Below, one piece after another: positions 45,333 to 56,952 of a DNA stretch of 64,000 nucleotides. The DNA is from Ceratotherium simum simum (Eukaryota > Chordata > Mammalia > Perissodactyla > Rhinocerotidae). Within the stretch, counting starts at the first letter, position 1; every line of letters starts with the position of its first letter. The notes below the pieces were generated by a model. It worked only from the letters and a program-made list of their open reading frames with translations, was not told the origin of the DNA and did no database searches. The DNA lies in assembly GCF_000283155.1 (NCBI RefSeq), contig NW_004454178.1, forward strand, positions 10,392,680 to 10,456,679. Reading direction: 5' to 3'. Both the position numbers and the translations under genes were made by a program.

Positions 45333-45402
45333 TAGAAATTAGCTTTGCATGACTAGTTGATTGTCTGCGTTGGTTCCTCGGTTTTCGCTTTATTCCAGAA
45401 TA

Positions 45403-45432
45403 TGACCAGGGTCAACATCAAGGTCACCTTGA
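45403..45432 (+). promoter_or_regulatory. Cluster of nuclear-receptor half-sites
   Basis: Within 30 bases: TGACC (45403-45407), GGGTCA (45409-45414), TCAAGGTCA (45418-45426), which is the extended ERR/SF1-type half-site, and ACCTTGA (45426-45432). The last two form TCAAGGT-C-ACCTTGA, an inverted repeat. The words are seen directly; function is not shown. Confidence 0.35.
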
Positions 45433-46425
45433 CATAGTTTCCAGTTTATAATTCGTTTCTCTATTTTGAAACATTGGGGTATTTGCTCATATCTTATCTA
45501 CCTTGCTTTTATAGTAAATTGGGTGTTTTTTTTTTTCTTTTCGACTAGTCTGATATATAACTTGTTTGGGTCTGATGACTTCTATTCATTTCAAGCAAAG
45601 AGATCTTTTTTTGTTTTTACTGTCTCTCTAGCATTTTTAACTCCAATTCTCTGATAACTATGTTGTTACCTACCTTTTCCAATCTGGAAGTCATTCTGCT
45701 TGATGTAGAAGATAGAGAAGGTGAACTTAAGTAGGAGTCGAGGACTTTTGCTTTCATATTATTTGTTAATAATATGTTATTTATCTCAATATGTAGATAT
45801 TTAAGTCTTCTTCATTGTTAATGTTATGGACATAATTTTAATGACCCAATTTGTTGTTCTTAATACTGTTGCTACATCTGTGTTTTAACATAGATTTTAC
45901 CTTCATATATGAAACGAATTTCCATGATCACAGCTGATGTATACATGCCAAACAATTCACATTGCTGCAAAATAGTTTAGCTCTGGTGGTATTTACATGT
46001 GAACAGATCAGGGGTAGCACAAGCTTGCCTCCTCACATGTGCTGCTTTTAAGTTTTCAAAGCATTTTGTACCTTTTTATCTTAAAAACTAGACTCAGTCA
46101 TAAGATTAGATGGATCACAAGTCTAAGTTACTTCCTGGCCTATGCAACATGAGGTGGTGATGAGTAACGTAGAGGTAACTTCATTTTCTTAAGAACAAGA
46201 AATATGTATATACATATTTATATATGTATTTATATATTATATATATATATATATATTCATTCTCTGTACTTCTTCCTTGGGAGTTTCTACAATTTATACA
46301 CAGCATAAAATAAATATAGAACAAAACTAATTGGCTTCTAACTAAATATAGGAAGAGAAATTCAATCATCTCAATGTGAGGGTCATCTTAAAAGAAAAAA
46401 ATGTGATATTTGATTATAGTCTTTT
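45433..46425. other. Unassigned AT-rich sequence
   Basis: No gene or family recognised. Contains a long TA-rich stretch (46200-46256). Confidence 0.45.
46200..46256. repeat. TA-rich imperfect microsatellite
   Basis: ATGTATATACATATTTATAT followed by a pure TA run of about 20 bases. Confidence 0.9.
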
Positions 46426-46535
46426 TCTAGGGTGACCAACCATCCCTATTTGCCTGGGACTGGGGAGTTTCCCAAGATGACCTAACTGGGAAAGTTCTGG
46501 GCAAACTGAGATGAGTTGGTCATCTTTCTCCTAAT
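46426..46535. mobile_element. Short DNA-transposon miniature
   Basis: It opens with AGGGTGACCAACCATCCC and closes with GAGTTGGTCATC. GTGACCAAC and GTTGGTCAT form terminal inverted repeats about 100 bases apart. The interior has TTTGCCTGGGACTGGGGAG. The family was not named with confidence. Confidence 0.6.
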
Positions 46536-46682
46536 TCTACCCAGATGGCCCTCCCCCCATTCTTTTTAAACCTACAATGGTTGACTATTTTCCAATTCTA
46601 ATATAATCAGTTTTTCTTTGGCCAGTTTTGTTTTTAAGGATTTCAGATACTGTTGCTGGCTAGTTTACAGACTACTTATTCT

Positions 46683-46992
46683 ATCTTTTTGTGTGTGTGT
46701 GAGGCAGATCAGCCCTGAGCTAACATCCATGCCAATCCTCCTCTCTTTTGCTGAGGAAAACCGGCCCTGAGTTAACATCTATTGCCAATCCTCCTCTGTT
46801 TTTTCCCTTTTTCTCCCCACAGCCCCAGTATATAGTTGTATGTCATAGTTGCATATCCTTCTAGTTGCTGTACGTGGGACGCGGCCTCAGCATGGCCAGA
46901 GAAGCAGTGCTTCGGTGCGCGCCCAGGATCCAAACCCCGGACAGCCAGTAGAGGAGCTCACGCACTTAACCGCTAAGCCACAGGGCCAGCCC
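46683..46992 (-). mobile_element. ERE-type SINE, long form, antisense
   Basis: A TTTTTGTGTGTG tail side, GAGCTAACATCCATGCCAATC, CATAGTTGCATATCCTTCTA, GGCCTCAGCATGGCC, TTAACCGCTAAGCCACAGGG, CCAGCCC. The target duplication CTACTTATTCT is exact at 46672-46682 and 46993-47003. Confidence 0.95.
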
Positions 46993-47003
46993 CTACTTAT
47001 TCT

Positions 47004-47517
47004 TTCTTAAAACTATCCTCCCTTCTCTCTCTTTCCCACCCTCTCTCTTACTTTCTTCTCCCATGAGAGAGAAACTAGGGCTCAGAGTTCACCTTTAATG
47101 TTCCTATTTCAGTGTTTAGTGACCATGAAATGATCATTAATATGTCTTGATAATTTGTCTCTCTATTTTCATTAGGTTATTCATAAAACAATGGCCCATA
47201 TTTTTGTGATTTGGATTCCAAATTGAAGCAATAAAAGAGGAAAATAAGTTTTATGACATATTTTAAAGTCCTGAGTAACCAGCACACCAGAATTTCTTGG
47301 AAGGGGCAGCATGATCCTGATGCTTATTTCCCCAGATGCTAACAAAATGACAGACCTTTCATTGGGTTGACAGAGCCAAGGTTCACACAGGGCCCAGTTA
47401 TATAAGTGTTGACTCCATCCATTCTTACTTACGTGTCATTGGATATAATAATCAAGGGATGCAAATTAGGGGCTTGTGTGCCAAAAGTAGTCTGCAAGAT
47501 CATCATATCACACCATG
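47004..47517. other. Unassigned sequence
   Basis: No gene or repeat recognised; pyrimidine-rich at 47010-47060. Confidence 0.5.
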
Positions 47518-47690
47518 TTTACAACCTGGAAGATAACTTTGAAATGATCAGATATAACTTATTCATTTTTCACTTGAAGAAACTGAGATCCAGAAAAATT
47601 AAGGGAATTTCCTCCTATCAAAACTGGAGTTAGTGGCACAGTTGGGATCTCCATCACTTGGCATCTGCGGCCTCATTCTCCACTTTAGAC
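47518..47690 (+). mobile_element. MIR-type SINE (MIR3-like), sense
   Basis: AACCTGGAAGATAACTTTG, TTTCACTTGAAGAAACTGAG, ATCCAGAAAAATTAAGGG, TTAGTGGCACAGTTGGGATC follow MIR sense order, with the extended left part typical of MIR3. Confidence 0.65.
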
Positions 47691-48344
47691 CATCAAAGGG
47701 AGGGGAGGAGAGAGAGTATTAAAGGTGAGAGTTGTTCATGATCCAACCTCCTCACAGCCATATCTGGAGGAAACAGGTTTGAAACAACTTTGTAAAGTAT
47801 CTCCCTCCACCTTTTTCCGCTTTGGCCACACTGCTGCCCGAGGAGCTTACCAGTGATCAACGTTGGGGTCACTAGCTTTCATATTTTTATTCTTGCTCAT
47901 TAGTGCCCAAAGTTGGCCCCTAATTCAGGCCTTACTCTTCCCATCTTCGTGCCTTTGAGCATAAATTTTTAACTTATGGAAGTCCCCCCTATCTAAGCTT
48001 AATGGCTGCCTAGAGCATTTGTCCTAATTGGCCTGTGAAAATTAGAAGGTGGCAGATGTGGGTGCCATCGCCCTGAAATGACTTTACTTTTATCTGTGAC
48101 TTTTGACTTTGCTGACTGTGTCCTTTATTATCTTTGTTGATCGTAAAGCCCCTGGGTAACCAATAATCTCTAGTCTCGTTGGACACAATATGCTCCTAAA
48201 GCTTAGCCCGTCTAGGTCTGCATTTTTTTCACATTTTCTTTATACTATAGAAAATTACATATCTTCTTGAAAACATCCTTTGAAGAAAACTTTTGCTCTA
48301 AAGCCATTTTAATAAGATGGGACTGTAACCCATAATTATTTTTA
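47691..48344. other. Unassigned sequence
   Basis: No gene or repeat recognised. Confidence 0.5.
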
Positions 48345-49010
48345 AATTAACTTTTTATTTTGGAATAAATATAAATGACAAAGGAACTTGCAGAAGCAGC
48401 ACAGAGTCTCCCAATCCTCGTCATCCTATTTTCCTCTAATCTGAACATCGTATATAACCACAGTACATTTGCCAAAACTAAGAAATTAATGTTGGTACCT
48501 TAGTATTAACTAAACCGTAGAATTTCTTTCGATTCACCAGTTTTTCATTGACGTTCTTTTTCTCCACCAGAATCCAATCTGTGGTTCCACATCACACTTA
48601 GTCACCATGTTTTCTTAGTCTCCTTCGATCTGTGATAATTTTCAAGTCTTCTCTTATTATTCATGATCTTGACAGTTTTGAAGAGTACTGTACTAGTCAA
48701 CTATTTTGTAGATTGTCCCCCAACTTGGGTTTACCTAATATTTTTCTGATGATCACACTGGGTCGTGGGGTTAGAGAAAAATATCACAGAGGTGAAATGT
48801 CCTTCTCATCACATCGTATCAGGGCCACGTGATATCAACGTGCTTTATCACTGGTGATGTTAAGCTTAATCACTTGGTTAAGGTTGTGTTTGCCAGGTTT
48901 CTCCACTGTAAATTTGCTGTTTTTGCCTTTCCATGCTCTATTCTTTGGAAGTGAGTCACGAAGCCCAGCCCATACTCAAAGGGAAGGAGAATTAAGCTAT
49001 AACCTCTAAT
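48345..49010 (-). mobile_element. L1M LINE 3' untranslated end, antisense
   Basis: AACTTTTTATTTTGGAATAAA, ACAAAGGAACTTGCAGAAG, TAACCACAGTACATTTGCC, TTGACGTTCTTTTTCTCC, TCTTAGTCTCCTTCGATCTG, TGATCTTGACAGTTTTGAAG, ATTTTGTAGATTGTCCCCC, ACTGGTGATGTTAAGC and TTTGCCAGGTTTCTCCACTG give a long collinear match to the 3' end of old mammalian L1. It lies entirely outside ORF2. Confidence 0.93.
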
Positions 49011-49671
49011 CTTTTAGTCTGTTTCATCTCTGCCTGTCGTTTCTTCATTTTGGGTTGTAAGCAGCCCCACCACTAGGTGGTACACATTTTTTCTAAGTTT
49101 CCTATTTCTTTTCAAACACTTTCTTCCTTCTCTTGTCTTGTGACCAGCTCCCTAAAACTTCCTGATTTTCATGCATTCTTTTACTCTTCTCTATGCCATC
49201 GATCTGATTTTAATTGTCTTCATCTGAAACTTAGCGTGGCATTCCATGGCTACATTACTTTCCCAAGTTCCTCAAATTTTGAGTTGAAAGATGAGGTGTG
49301 TTGGTTAGAAAGTTATTCATAATGGAAAAGGAAGCTAAATTTAGACTTAACAGATAAAGAGTTAAAATATCTCTCTTCATAAGTTATCAACTAATGGGAC
49401 AGCTACTCAGCAAATGCTGTGATGTAAGGATTTTAAGGAGTGTCCAGGGAGATGCAGAGATCCTTGGGGAGGGAGGCCCTCTATTGATCATCTTACATTT
49501 GTCTCCTAATGCAATAAATGGCATACCCAACAACTTTTTGTTGTGTATAGAGATATGTAGAAGTAGATTGATATAAACACACACCAATTTCTATACAACA
49601 AACACACATGGAAAAAGTAAAGCACTAGAAGAATCAAAGCACTATTTTTGCAACAGGATCTCCCAGCAGAT
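49011..49671. other. Unassigned sequence
   Basis: No gene or repeat recognised. Confidence 0.5.
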
Positions 49672-49905
49672 GCAATAATTCAGTGTCTAGGTTTGAATCC
49701 CAGCTCATTCACTTAGTGGCTGTGTGATCATGGGCAAGTTATTTACCCTCTCTGTGCTGATCTATAAAATGGATATATTATTAGCAACCATGACGCAGAA
49801 AGATCGTAAGAAATAAGTGAAATAATCCATATAAAGCACTTAGGAGAGTGCCTGACACATAATGAATAGACAGTCCTATTAATTATTATTATTATTATTC
49901 ATGAA
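49672..49905 (-). mobile_element. MIR SINE, antisense, nearly complete
   Basis: AGGTTTGAATCCCAGCTCATT, AGTGGCTGTGTGATCATGGG, CAAGTTATTTACCCTCTCTG, ATCTATAAAATGGATA and GAGAGTGCCTGACACATAATG, ending in a short (ATT)n run. MIR reverse-complement order throughout. Confidence 0.93.
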
Positions 49906-49924
49906 GATCTCATATAGATGAAAC

Positions 49925-50266
49925 CATGAGTTTATTTGCAGACTTTTAGAGCAATTTTACATTTACAGCTAAATTGAGACAGAAGTACAGAGATTTCCCA
50001 TATACCCACTGTCCCCTGTCCCCACACATGCACAACCTCCCCCATTATCAACAACCCCCACCAGAGTGTACATTTGTTACCACTGATGAACCGATATTGG
50101 CACATCATTATCACCCAAAGCCCATAGTTTACCTTAGCTGTTGTAGATTGTGTGGGTTTGGACAAATATGTAATGACATATATCCATCATTATCAATATC
50201 ATAAAGAGTATTTTCACTGCCCTAAAAATCCTCTTTGCTCCACCTATTCATCCTCCTCAACACGAG
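49925..50266 (-). mobile_element. L1 3' untranslated end, antisense
   Basis: GAGCAATTTTACATTTACAG, GAGATTTCCCATATACCCAC, CACATGCACAACCTCCCCC, ATTATCAACAACCCCCACCAG, TTGTTACCACTGATGAACC, ACATCATTATCACCCAAAGC and TTTTCACTGCCCTAAAAATCC. It is the same 3' region as the start of the 8108 copy, cut off before ORF2. Confidence 0.93.
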
Positions 50267-50379
50267 TTGTTTTTCAAAGTAAACCATTCCACAGTAAAAA
50301 CACCAAAGAAAGTTACCCAATGACCTAACTGCAAAATATTAAATGGTTCATATGTAGTTAATGATCCCATTTCTCTCTT

Positions 50380-50632
50380 GTATTTTTTTTTTTTATTTTA
50401 TTTTTTGGGAGGAAGATTGGCCCTGGGCTAACATCTGCCAATCCTCCCCTTTTTACTGAGGAAGACTGGCCCTGGGCTAACATCCGTGCCTCATCTTCCT
50501 CTACTTTATATGGGACGCCGCCACAGCGTGGTTTGCCAAGCTGTGCGTGGGTGCGCGCTCGGGATCCGAACCAGCAAACCCTGGGCCGCAGCGGAGCATG
50601 CGCACTTCACCGCTTGCGCCACCAGGCGGGCC
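50380..50632 (-). mobile_element. ERE-type SINE, short form, antisense
   Basis: T-rich tail, GGGCTAACATCTGCCAATCC, GGCTAACATCCGTGCCTCATC, GACGCCGCCACAGCGTGG, CGGGATCCGAACC, GCGCCACCAGGCGGGCCCC. The target duplication CCCATTTCTCTCTT is exact at 50366-50379 and 50633-50646. The head contains a CTCF-like core (see findings). Confidence 0.95.
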
Positions 50633-50757
50633 CCCATTTCTCTCTTTTAAAACAAGGTTATCAATTTACTCCTACCTATCTTTTACCCTAAACTTTTTCC
50701 TGCTGTTCAGGTTCCATAATTAAAAATATTTTAAATAAAATGGCTCTGCGACTAAAT

Positions 50758-50779
50758 ATGAAAATAAGATGAAAATAAG
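50758..50779. repeat. 11-base tandem duplication
   Basis: ATGAAAATAAG occurs twice in direct succession (50758-50768, 50769-50779), exact. Confidence 0.95.
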
Positions 50780-50899
50780 ATCATGGCCAAAAGTTTAGGC
50801 TTACTTTCTCTTAATATAGGATAGCTCCAAGCAGAAGCTGCTCCCTGATCCAGATGCCCCAGCTTTGGGCATCCAAGCAAGGCAGAGGCCCCGACTCTG

Positions 50900-51400
50900 A
50901 GTTTAGATTATGTAGTTGACCTCAGTAGCGTTAACATCTTTATCAATGGCGATATTCATCTATGCATTAACTTGGGATTTTCCAAAAGACAGATTAATTA
51001 AACCATACATCTTTACCAATTAGGCCTCTTCTTGATTGGTAAACATGGTCATGAATTATTGGTAGACATAGTTTTGAGATTAGCTTCCAACAACTCTTCC
51101 GCAAAGTAATTTAGTTAGTGAATTAAAAATATCGTGTGCGAACACAAGTGGCTGAGCCCAAAGAACTGCTGAGTTGGGTTGCCCTGTATTAGCTTCATTA
51201 TGCAAATAGGCATCCCAAGAGAGCCATCCCAAAGACTATTAGCCTCTTTCACCTTTAATAACCTAAGATATCCGCTTCGCGATGTGTGCAGATGAAAATA
51301 TGTTCTGCCTGTGGGTAAAGGTGTTATTAATGCATAATTCTTGAGCTTCGTTCCCCCTACACTGGAATTCTATTTTGGCAAACCTCTTGGGCTTGGTTGT
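50900..51400. other. Candidate conserved noncoding stretch
   Basis: Repeat-free and AT-rich, with an exact POU octamer ATGCAAAT inside CATTATGCAAATAGG (51200-51207), a homeodomain pair AGATTAATTAAACC, and the partial palindrome ATTAATGCATAATTC. A regulatory role is inferred only. Confidence 0.35.
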
Positions 51401-52839
51401 CAGAGAGATAAAAACCTGTGAGTACTGCAGTAGAATCTTGAGTGAATCTTGGTAAATTTAGAGGGCCAGGTTACTCTTCTTGGACTGTTGTCTTTATCTG
51501 TGAGTAGTACTACAGCTCCCCTCCCCTGTTGTACAACTGATTATGCTGTGAATGTTCTAACTGGCTTTTCCTGGGCTGGAAACCTTTTACATGTGACCCT
51601 TTGTTTCCATCTGTAGATATGTTGAAATTGCCAGTTAGATTTCAGATGCAGCCTCTTGTGCAGAGACAGCTGATTCACAGATAATATTAGTCCTACACAG
51701 ATAAGGCCTTTATCAGGCAGAAAGTCAGCCACCACCCTTGGCAGGCTCAGGGTGAGTATTACCATTTGGTGGCCAGAATGGTCACTTCCAAAAATGAAAT
51801 GCAATCCTATAGCCTTTTGAAAAGGTATTTGCTTGAAGCAGGCGTCTGCTGACATTGAGAAGGTGTGAGAGTTCACAGGTCTGAAATAGTTACCATGGGC
51901 ATTCCCAGAAGTTAATCATCAGTAGCTTCAACCCTGGAAAAGTTCAAGAATGCTACCAATATAAGTGACTATTAATCCTGATAGGCAGGATTTTCCAGCT
52001 TTGCTGATATAGTAGTTTAATTAGTTAGTGACTTATAAAGAAAATAAGTTTAAGAATGTTGTTTTTTCTCCATCCGTTCTCCCACTTAGATTTCTGTCAG
52101 GGATCCCCCATCACAAGGAGGGCTTGGGGATAAGAAGGCAGAGTGCCTTTCTTGGAAGGGCCCAGTACAGAGAGACTCCATGTTAACCTTTAAGTGCATC
52201 TGGAAATTCTTGGTGCTTGACTTCATCTCCTGTGGGTGGAAATATATGGCCGAGCAGTGACAGGAAGCTGCTACTTATGTGTGTCCCAGGTACTTAACAA
52301 AATGTCAAAAGGCCAAGGGCAAGATTGAATTAAAAATCCATCCAGCATTTTGGGGAAAGAGGTGATTAAGTTTGTTTCTTTTATTCTTTAAATAATTTGC
52401 TGTATTTCATCCACAGGTTTTCGTATTTCTTTTGTCTATATATGGTGTATCATCTTTTTCTCCATATCTCTCCATGGACCTGTCCTTTATAAATAGCTGT
52501 GGTAATCATTCTTCAGACATTAAAGAATATAGTGCTTCCCCATTATCCTCTATTCCCCTGTCCAGAAGTCCAATTTTCCTTCAAATGACACTTTTTGTGG
52601 CACTTTGCTTTTTTTCCTCCTCTTTTACTTATACTTTTTTCTTATTTTCTTGTTTGTGGTTCTACCTTCCAATAGGACCTGTTTGTTTACTTTTACTTCT
52701 CAGCCTGTAAGACTCATTTCTTCACTCTTCCAACGTCTTTCTTGTTCTGGAACATGTTGGCTCAGCCAAACCTGTTCACAGAACATCTTTAACTCTCTTC
52801 AAGGCTTCATATCAACACGATCTCTTTAACCTCAGGACC
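51401..52839. other. Unassigned sequence
   Basis: No gene. The stretch 52380-52830 is pyrimidine-rich with frames up to 92 codons in low-complexity context. The 51541-51876 minus-strand frame (111 codons) has no recognisable domain. Confidence 0.45.
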
Positions 52840-52975
52840 TCTTCTTTACCGATGAGAAACTAAGGCACTGATAGGTCACACAATTTCCCTAAGATCATAC
52901 AGTGGATTACAGGAAGAGTGAGAATTGGAACTCAGGTTTTCTGATTTCCAAGAGAAATTATTAGCCACGTGAACT
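52840..52975 (+). mobile_element. MIR SINE, sense
   Basis: ACCGATGAGAAACTAAGGC, TAGGTCACACAATTTCCC, TAAGATCATACAGTGGATTAC, GAATTGGAACTCAGGTTTTC follow MIR sense order. Confidence 0.85.
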
Positions 52976-52984
52976 CCCACTATT

Positions 52985-53140
52985 AAATATGTGGTCCCTG
53001 GACAGGTAACATGAGCATCATCTAGGAACTGACTAGAAATGCATATTCTTAGGCTCTGCCCCAGACCTGCTGAATCAGCATCTGCATTTTATCAAGATTC
53101 CAGATGATTCATATACACATTAAAGTTTGAGCAATCTTGA
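52985..53140 (+). mobile_element. MER5-family hAT miniature, sense
   Basis: ATATGTGGTCCCTGGACAGG, AGCATCATCTAGGAACTG, CTAGAAATGCATATTCTTAGG, CCCCAGACCTGCTGAATCAG, CATTAAAGTTTGAGCAATC follow MER5 order, truncated at both termini. Confidence 0.9.
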
Positions 53141-53289
53141 GCTAAATCTCTCTGTATTGAAGGACCGCTCTGAAACAAACTGTATAAAACTTGTAAGTTT
53201 CCTTTGTATCCATGAGGTTTCTGAGTCCTGGCTACCCTGACTGAAGTATATGAGAAGAAGACAGACACAAGCCTTGGCCTTGGTTTCAG

Positions 53290-54130
53290 TATCTATCTGA
53301 TCTCTATTCTGGAATTCGGATTTCAGATTAGCTGCACTTGCAGAGAGTTTCCAGTAGGTAATGACACAGCAAGTGGAATTTTCTTCTCAAAGACAATTAG
53401 TTTTCTCTGTGCTTATTTATTTGTGGTTCGCTGATTCAATTTAGTATCTGCAAACTTGTTGGCGACTAGGGAGGCATCGTAGCTTTAACCGTATTTAGTT
53501 GACATCTGTTTCTTTGAATATATTGTCTGCAGTTTTCCAAGTGCTTCATGGGGTATTTCAATATCCAAAATGATTTTTATTGTTTTCCCAAACTGTAATA
53601 AAAGAGGTGTTATCTCTTTCATTCCCCTGACTGGATTTTAAATTTAGAGGAAGACCAGCGCATGTATTTGACAGCCGGAGGTGTAAAGCAAAATCTATTT
53701 GATAGCAGAATTGAAATGAATCACTGGCATAGGAAACTGTTATGAATATTTTCTTGTGGAGAGAAAGTGTTGTCAGATTTAACCGTTATCGTATCAGTTT
53801 ATGTATAAGGTACACTTCCCAGCTTAGAATTTGATAGTACAAGAGCGGAGTAATCATGAAAAATGGGTGTTAAAGCAATTTCCAGGTAGAAAAGAGTGAA
53901 GAAAATGAAAATGAATCTTGAGGGATCAAAAAACACTTTTGAATATTTTTTGTCCCCTTTTTTCATTTTTCATTTCCAAATAAACAGCCTTTTGATTTGA
54001 AAGACTATCTAGAAGGGACTGTAATTTGAGGCACGCCAGAATCCTGCAAATTTATGCATATATCAGTGGTTTGAGATTGAATTTACTTCATGTTCCTGAA
54101 TGTTTAAACCAACTGAGAGCAGACCCTCCT
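53290..54130. other. Candidate conserved noncoding stretch
   Basis: About 840 repeat-free AT-rich bases with mixed factor-like words (CAGATTAGCTGCACTTGC, TAGGTAATGACACAGC, AAAGACAATTAGTTTTC, ATTTATGCATATATC). No coding frame. Texture only; conservation not shown. Confidence 0.35.
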
Positions 54131-54342
54131 TTTCAAGGGGATATGAGACAATCTACAGACATTCCCAACATGGTTTGAAACCAGAATCAGTGTTGTCATT
54201 GCTAAACACCATGGCAAGCCACAGTAAGCGATTTCCAGAAGCTCATCTTCTGCTATTCTTCTAACTCCACAGGACTTAAAATTAGGGTAAATGGTAAAAT
54301 TATAACTTCTCTCATCTAAAATTCACCAAAATCACCACTTAC

Positions 54343-54589
54343 ATTTTTTTTTTCTTTTTTTCTTTGGTGAGGAAGATCAGCCCTGAGCTAACATCCATGC
54401 CAATCCTACTCTTTTTGCTGAGGAAGACTGGCCCTGGGCTAACATCCGTGCCCATCTTCCTCCACTTTATGTGGGATGCTGCCACAGCATGGCCTGACAA
54501 GCGGTGCGTCAGTGCACGCCTGGGATCTGAACCCCGGCCGCCAGCAGTGGAGCGTGCGCAGTTAACCGCTACACCACGGGGCCAGCCCC
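54343..54589 (-). mobile_element. ERE-type SINE, short form, antisense
   Basis: T-rich tail, GAGCTAACATCCATGCCAATC, GGCTAACATCCGTGCCCATC, GATGCTGCCACAGCATGG, GGGATCTGAACCCCGG, TACACCACGGGGCCAGCCCC. The flanks show only a weak duplication (ACTTACAT / ACTTCTAT). Confidence 0.94.
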
Positions 54590-56044
54590 AACTTCTATCT
54601 TTAATATAGTAGAGATCCTGAATGTGACTAAGGCCTTCAGAAAAAGATCACAAATATGAGGCTCTAGTGTTCAGAAATATGCAAAAAAATATATCCCCTA
54701 AAACCTGACATAAACTGTATCTCCTTCTTGGTCATACACAAGTTTAATCCACTTCACTAACTCATAGTGGATTAGGAAACAGATGAGGAAAACAAACAAC
54801 ACAGCAATTCCATGCCTGGCAGAATGGGGACAAGAAATGATGGTTGACATGATCCTCCACCCCTACTCTCTCCTGGACTCGCTACCCACATGTCCACAAC
54901 GAGGAAGGTAACAGTCCTTCAGGAATGGTTTTAGGCTCCAGCCATCAGTTAGGCTGACAGCTGTCTTTACACACATTCTCACTTTTGTGACCTTCTCGAA
55001 GGAGATTTTTCTACTCTCCGATCTTTTCCTCCCACCCCTGAAGATTTATTGCATGGGTCTGCTAAAATTATTTAGCAGTTATCCATGATGATAACCTTAC
55101 AATACAGCAAGTTATGCAACTTCTGGAAGGCAAGATAAAAATGCGGTTTATTTCCACTTTGCTCTACTGATGCATTTACCTTACCTTCAATTTTGAAATT
55201 CCTGAACTGTGAGTGAAAGCATGTTCTTTGACATTTGTGGAGATGCTATTGTTAGCTCAGTCTTTATTGTATAGGAGGTGAAAATTGATGATATTTGAGG
55301 GAAAAATTTAAAATTCCCTGGCTTCCATGATAAATATATATACAACTTCACATTTGGAAAAAAACGATTGTCTTAGTACCTGAAATGATATTTTTGTTGA
55401 AAATCTAAGTAAAAAATTTGCAATGATTCCCAGCAGTGTACAAATGATAAGCCTTCTATGTATCTTACATTGGGGAGAGCCTAGAATAGGTTTATGCTAC
55501 TCTAATTTCCTTCCTTCGTAGAATTATCTGCTACTGACTCTTGAAAATTGAAGAAGTAATGTGTGCTTGGCATCGTGGCTGCATTGCAAAAGAGTTCAGG
55601 TGTACTTCTAACGCATCTCAAGCAGAAGGCATTTTAGAAGGCTTCGTGTTTATATATCTTTCATATATTATTTTCCCTTTTAAAGACGTCCATATACCTG
55701 TGAAAACTCTTCCTTGAAAGAGAATAAATGAAAAATAATAGCATTCTTAAATATGATTGCTTCATTAATGTTAAGCATAGGATTGTGGCTCTCGAGTGTG
55801 TTTGTAAAAGGGATATATGCAGGGTCACCTGTGTCCCTCCCACCTGCTTGGCCATTGCTTGAGTCTTTCTAATGCCGACCCTGAGCAAGTGCCATGTTTA
55901 TATCAGCATCTCAATGTCCTGGATTCCTCTGAGAAGGAACTAAGTTTCCAGCGTGGTGTGGGTGTTTCAAGGCTGAATTCAGGTAACAGATATAGAGTAC
56001 ACACACAGAAATTGTCCGTGCTATGCCATGGTTGAGTATCAGTG
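54590..56044. other. Unassigned sequence
   Basis: No gene or recognised repeat in about 1.4 kb. Confidence 0.5.
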
Positions 56045-56452
56045 GTTTATTTCATTCATTCATTCATTCTTCAACAAATATTGAATGCCCATATATGCTC
56101 TTTTTCCCCCAGGCCCCGAGAATATAGCACTGAACACGAAAACAGTCCTTGCCTTTATGAAGCTTACTTTCTAATATAGAAGTCAGAGAATAAGCAAATA
56201 GATGTAGCAATGAGTGCTCTGTAGAAAAATTAAAGCAAGGTAAGAGAGAGAGGATGGAGGCTATTCTGGATAGTGTGTCAGAGAAAGGCTATTTGAATAG
56301 CTGATATCTGAGCAGAAAGCAGAAATCTGAATAAAAATTGCAATTGAGTGAAGATGAACCATGCGGAGATATGGGTCTAGAAGAGCACTCTAGACAGAAG
56401 GAATAACAAACATAAAGACCCTGGAGGCAGGACTGAGTTTGCTGTCTTAGAG
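56045..56452 (-). mobile_element. L2 LINE, antisense, part 1
   Basis: It starts with a TTCATTCATTCATTC run, then CAACAAATATTGAATGCCC, GAGAATATAGCACTGAACACG, TATGAAGCTTACTTTCTAATA, CTGATATCTGAGCAGAAAGC and AAAGACCCTGGAGGCAGG: the antisense L2 3' end in order. It is interrupted by a hAT element and continues after it. Confidence 0.9.
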
Positions 56453-56952
56453 CAGAGATATCCAATAGAAATATAATGAGAGCCACATATGTAATTTAAA
56501 ATTTTTTGGTAGCACAACAAAAAAGTAAACATACAATTAAAAAGAAAAAAACAAAGTGAAATTGATTTTAATGATGTATTTTATCATTTAAGCATGTAAT
56601 CAATGTAAACATTATGAATATACTGTTTTACATTCTTCTCATACAATTTATTCAAAATCTGGTGAGAATTTTATAGTCAAATCATGTCTCAACTCAGAAG
56701 CTAAGTTTTTATTGGAGATAATTGATCTGCATTTTGATTTCATAAAATTTATAATTGCTAAAGTAGATTAGTATATCTATGTTGTCCAAACATACTTAAG
56801 GGTCTTCTGATAATTAAATTAGTACCTGTTTTTAAATTTAATTTAATGAAAATTAAATAAAATAAGAAATTCAATTCCTCAATCCTACTAACCACATTTC
56901 AAGTGCTTAATAGGCACATGTGGCTTGTGGCTACTGTATTGGACAGTAAGAG
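56453..56952 (+). mobile_element. hAT-type DNA element inserted in L2
   Basis: It starts CAGAGATATCCAATAGAAATA and ends GGCACATGTGGCTTGTGG, CTACTGTATTGGACAG. TCCAATAGAAATATAATGAG and the closing TATTGGACAG form the terminal inverted structure. Flanks TCTTAGAG and GTTCAGAG match at five of eight bases. The interior is AT-rich without coding capacity. Confidence 0.8.
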
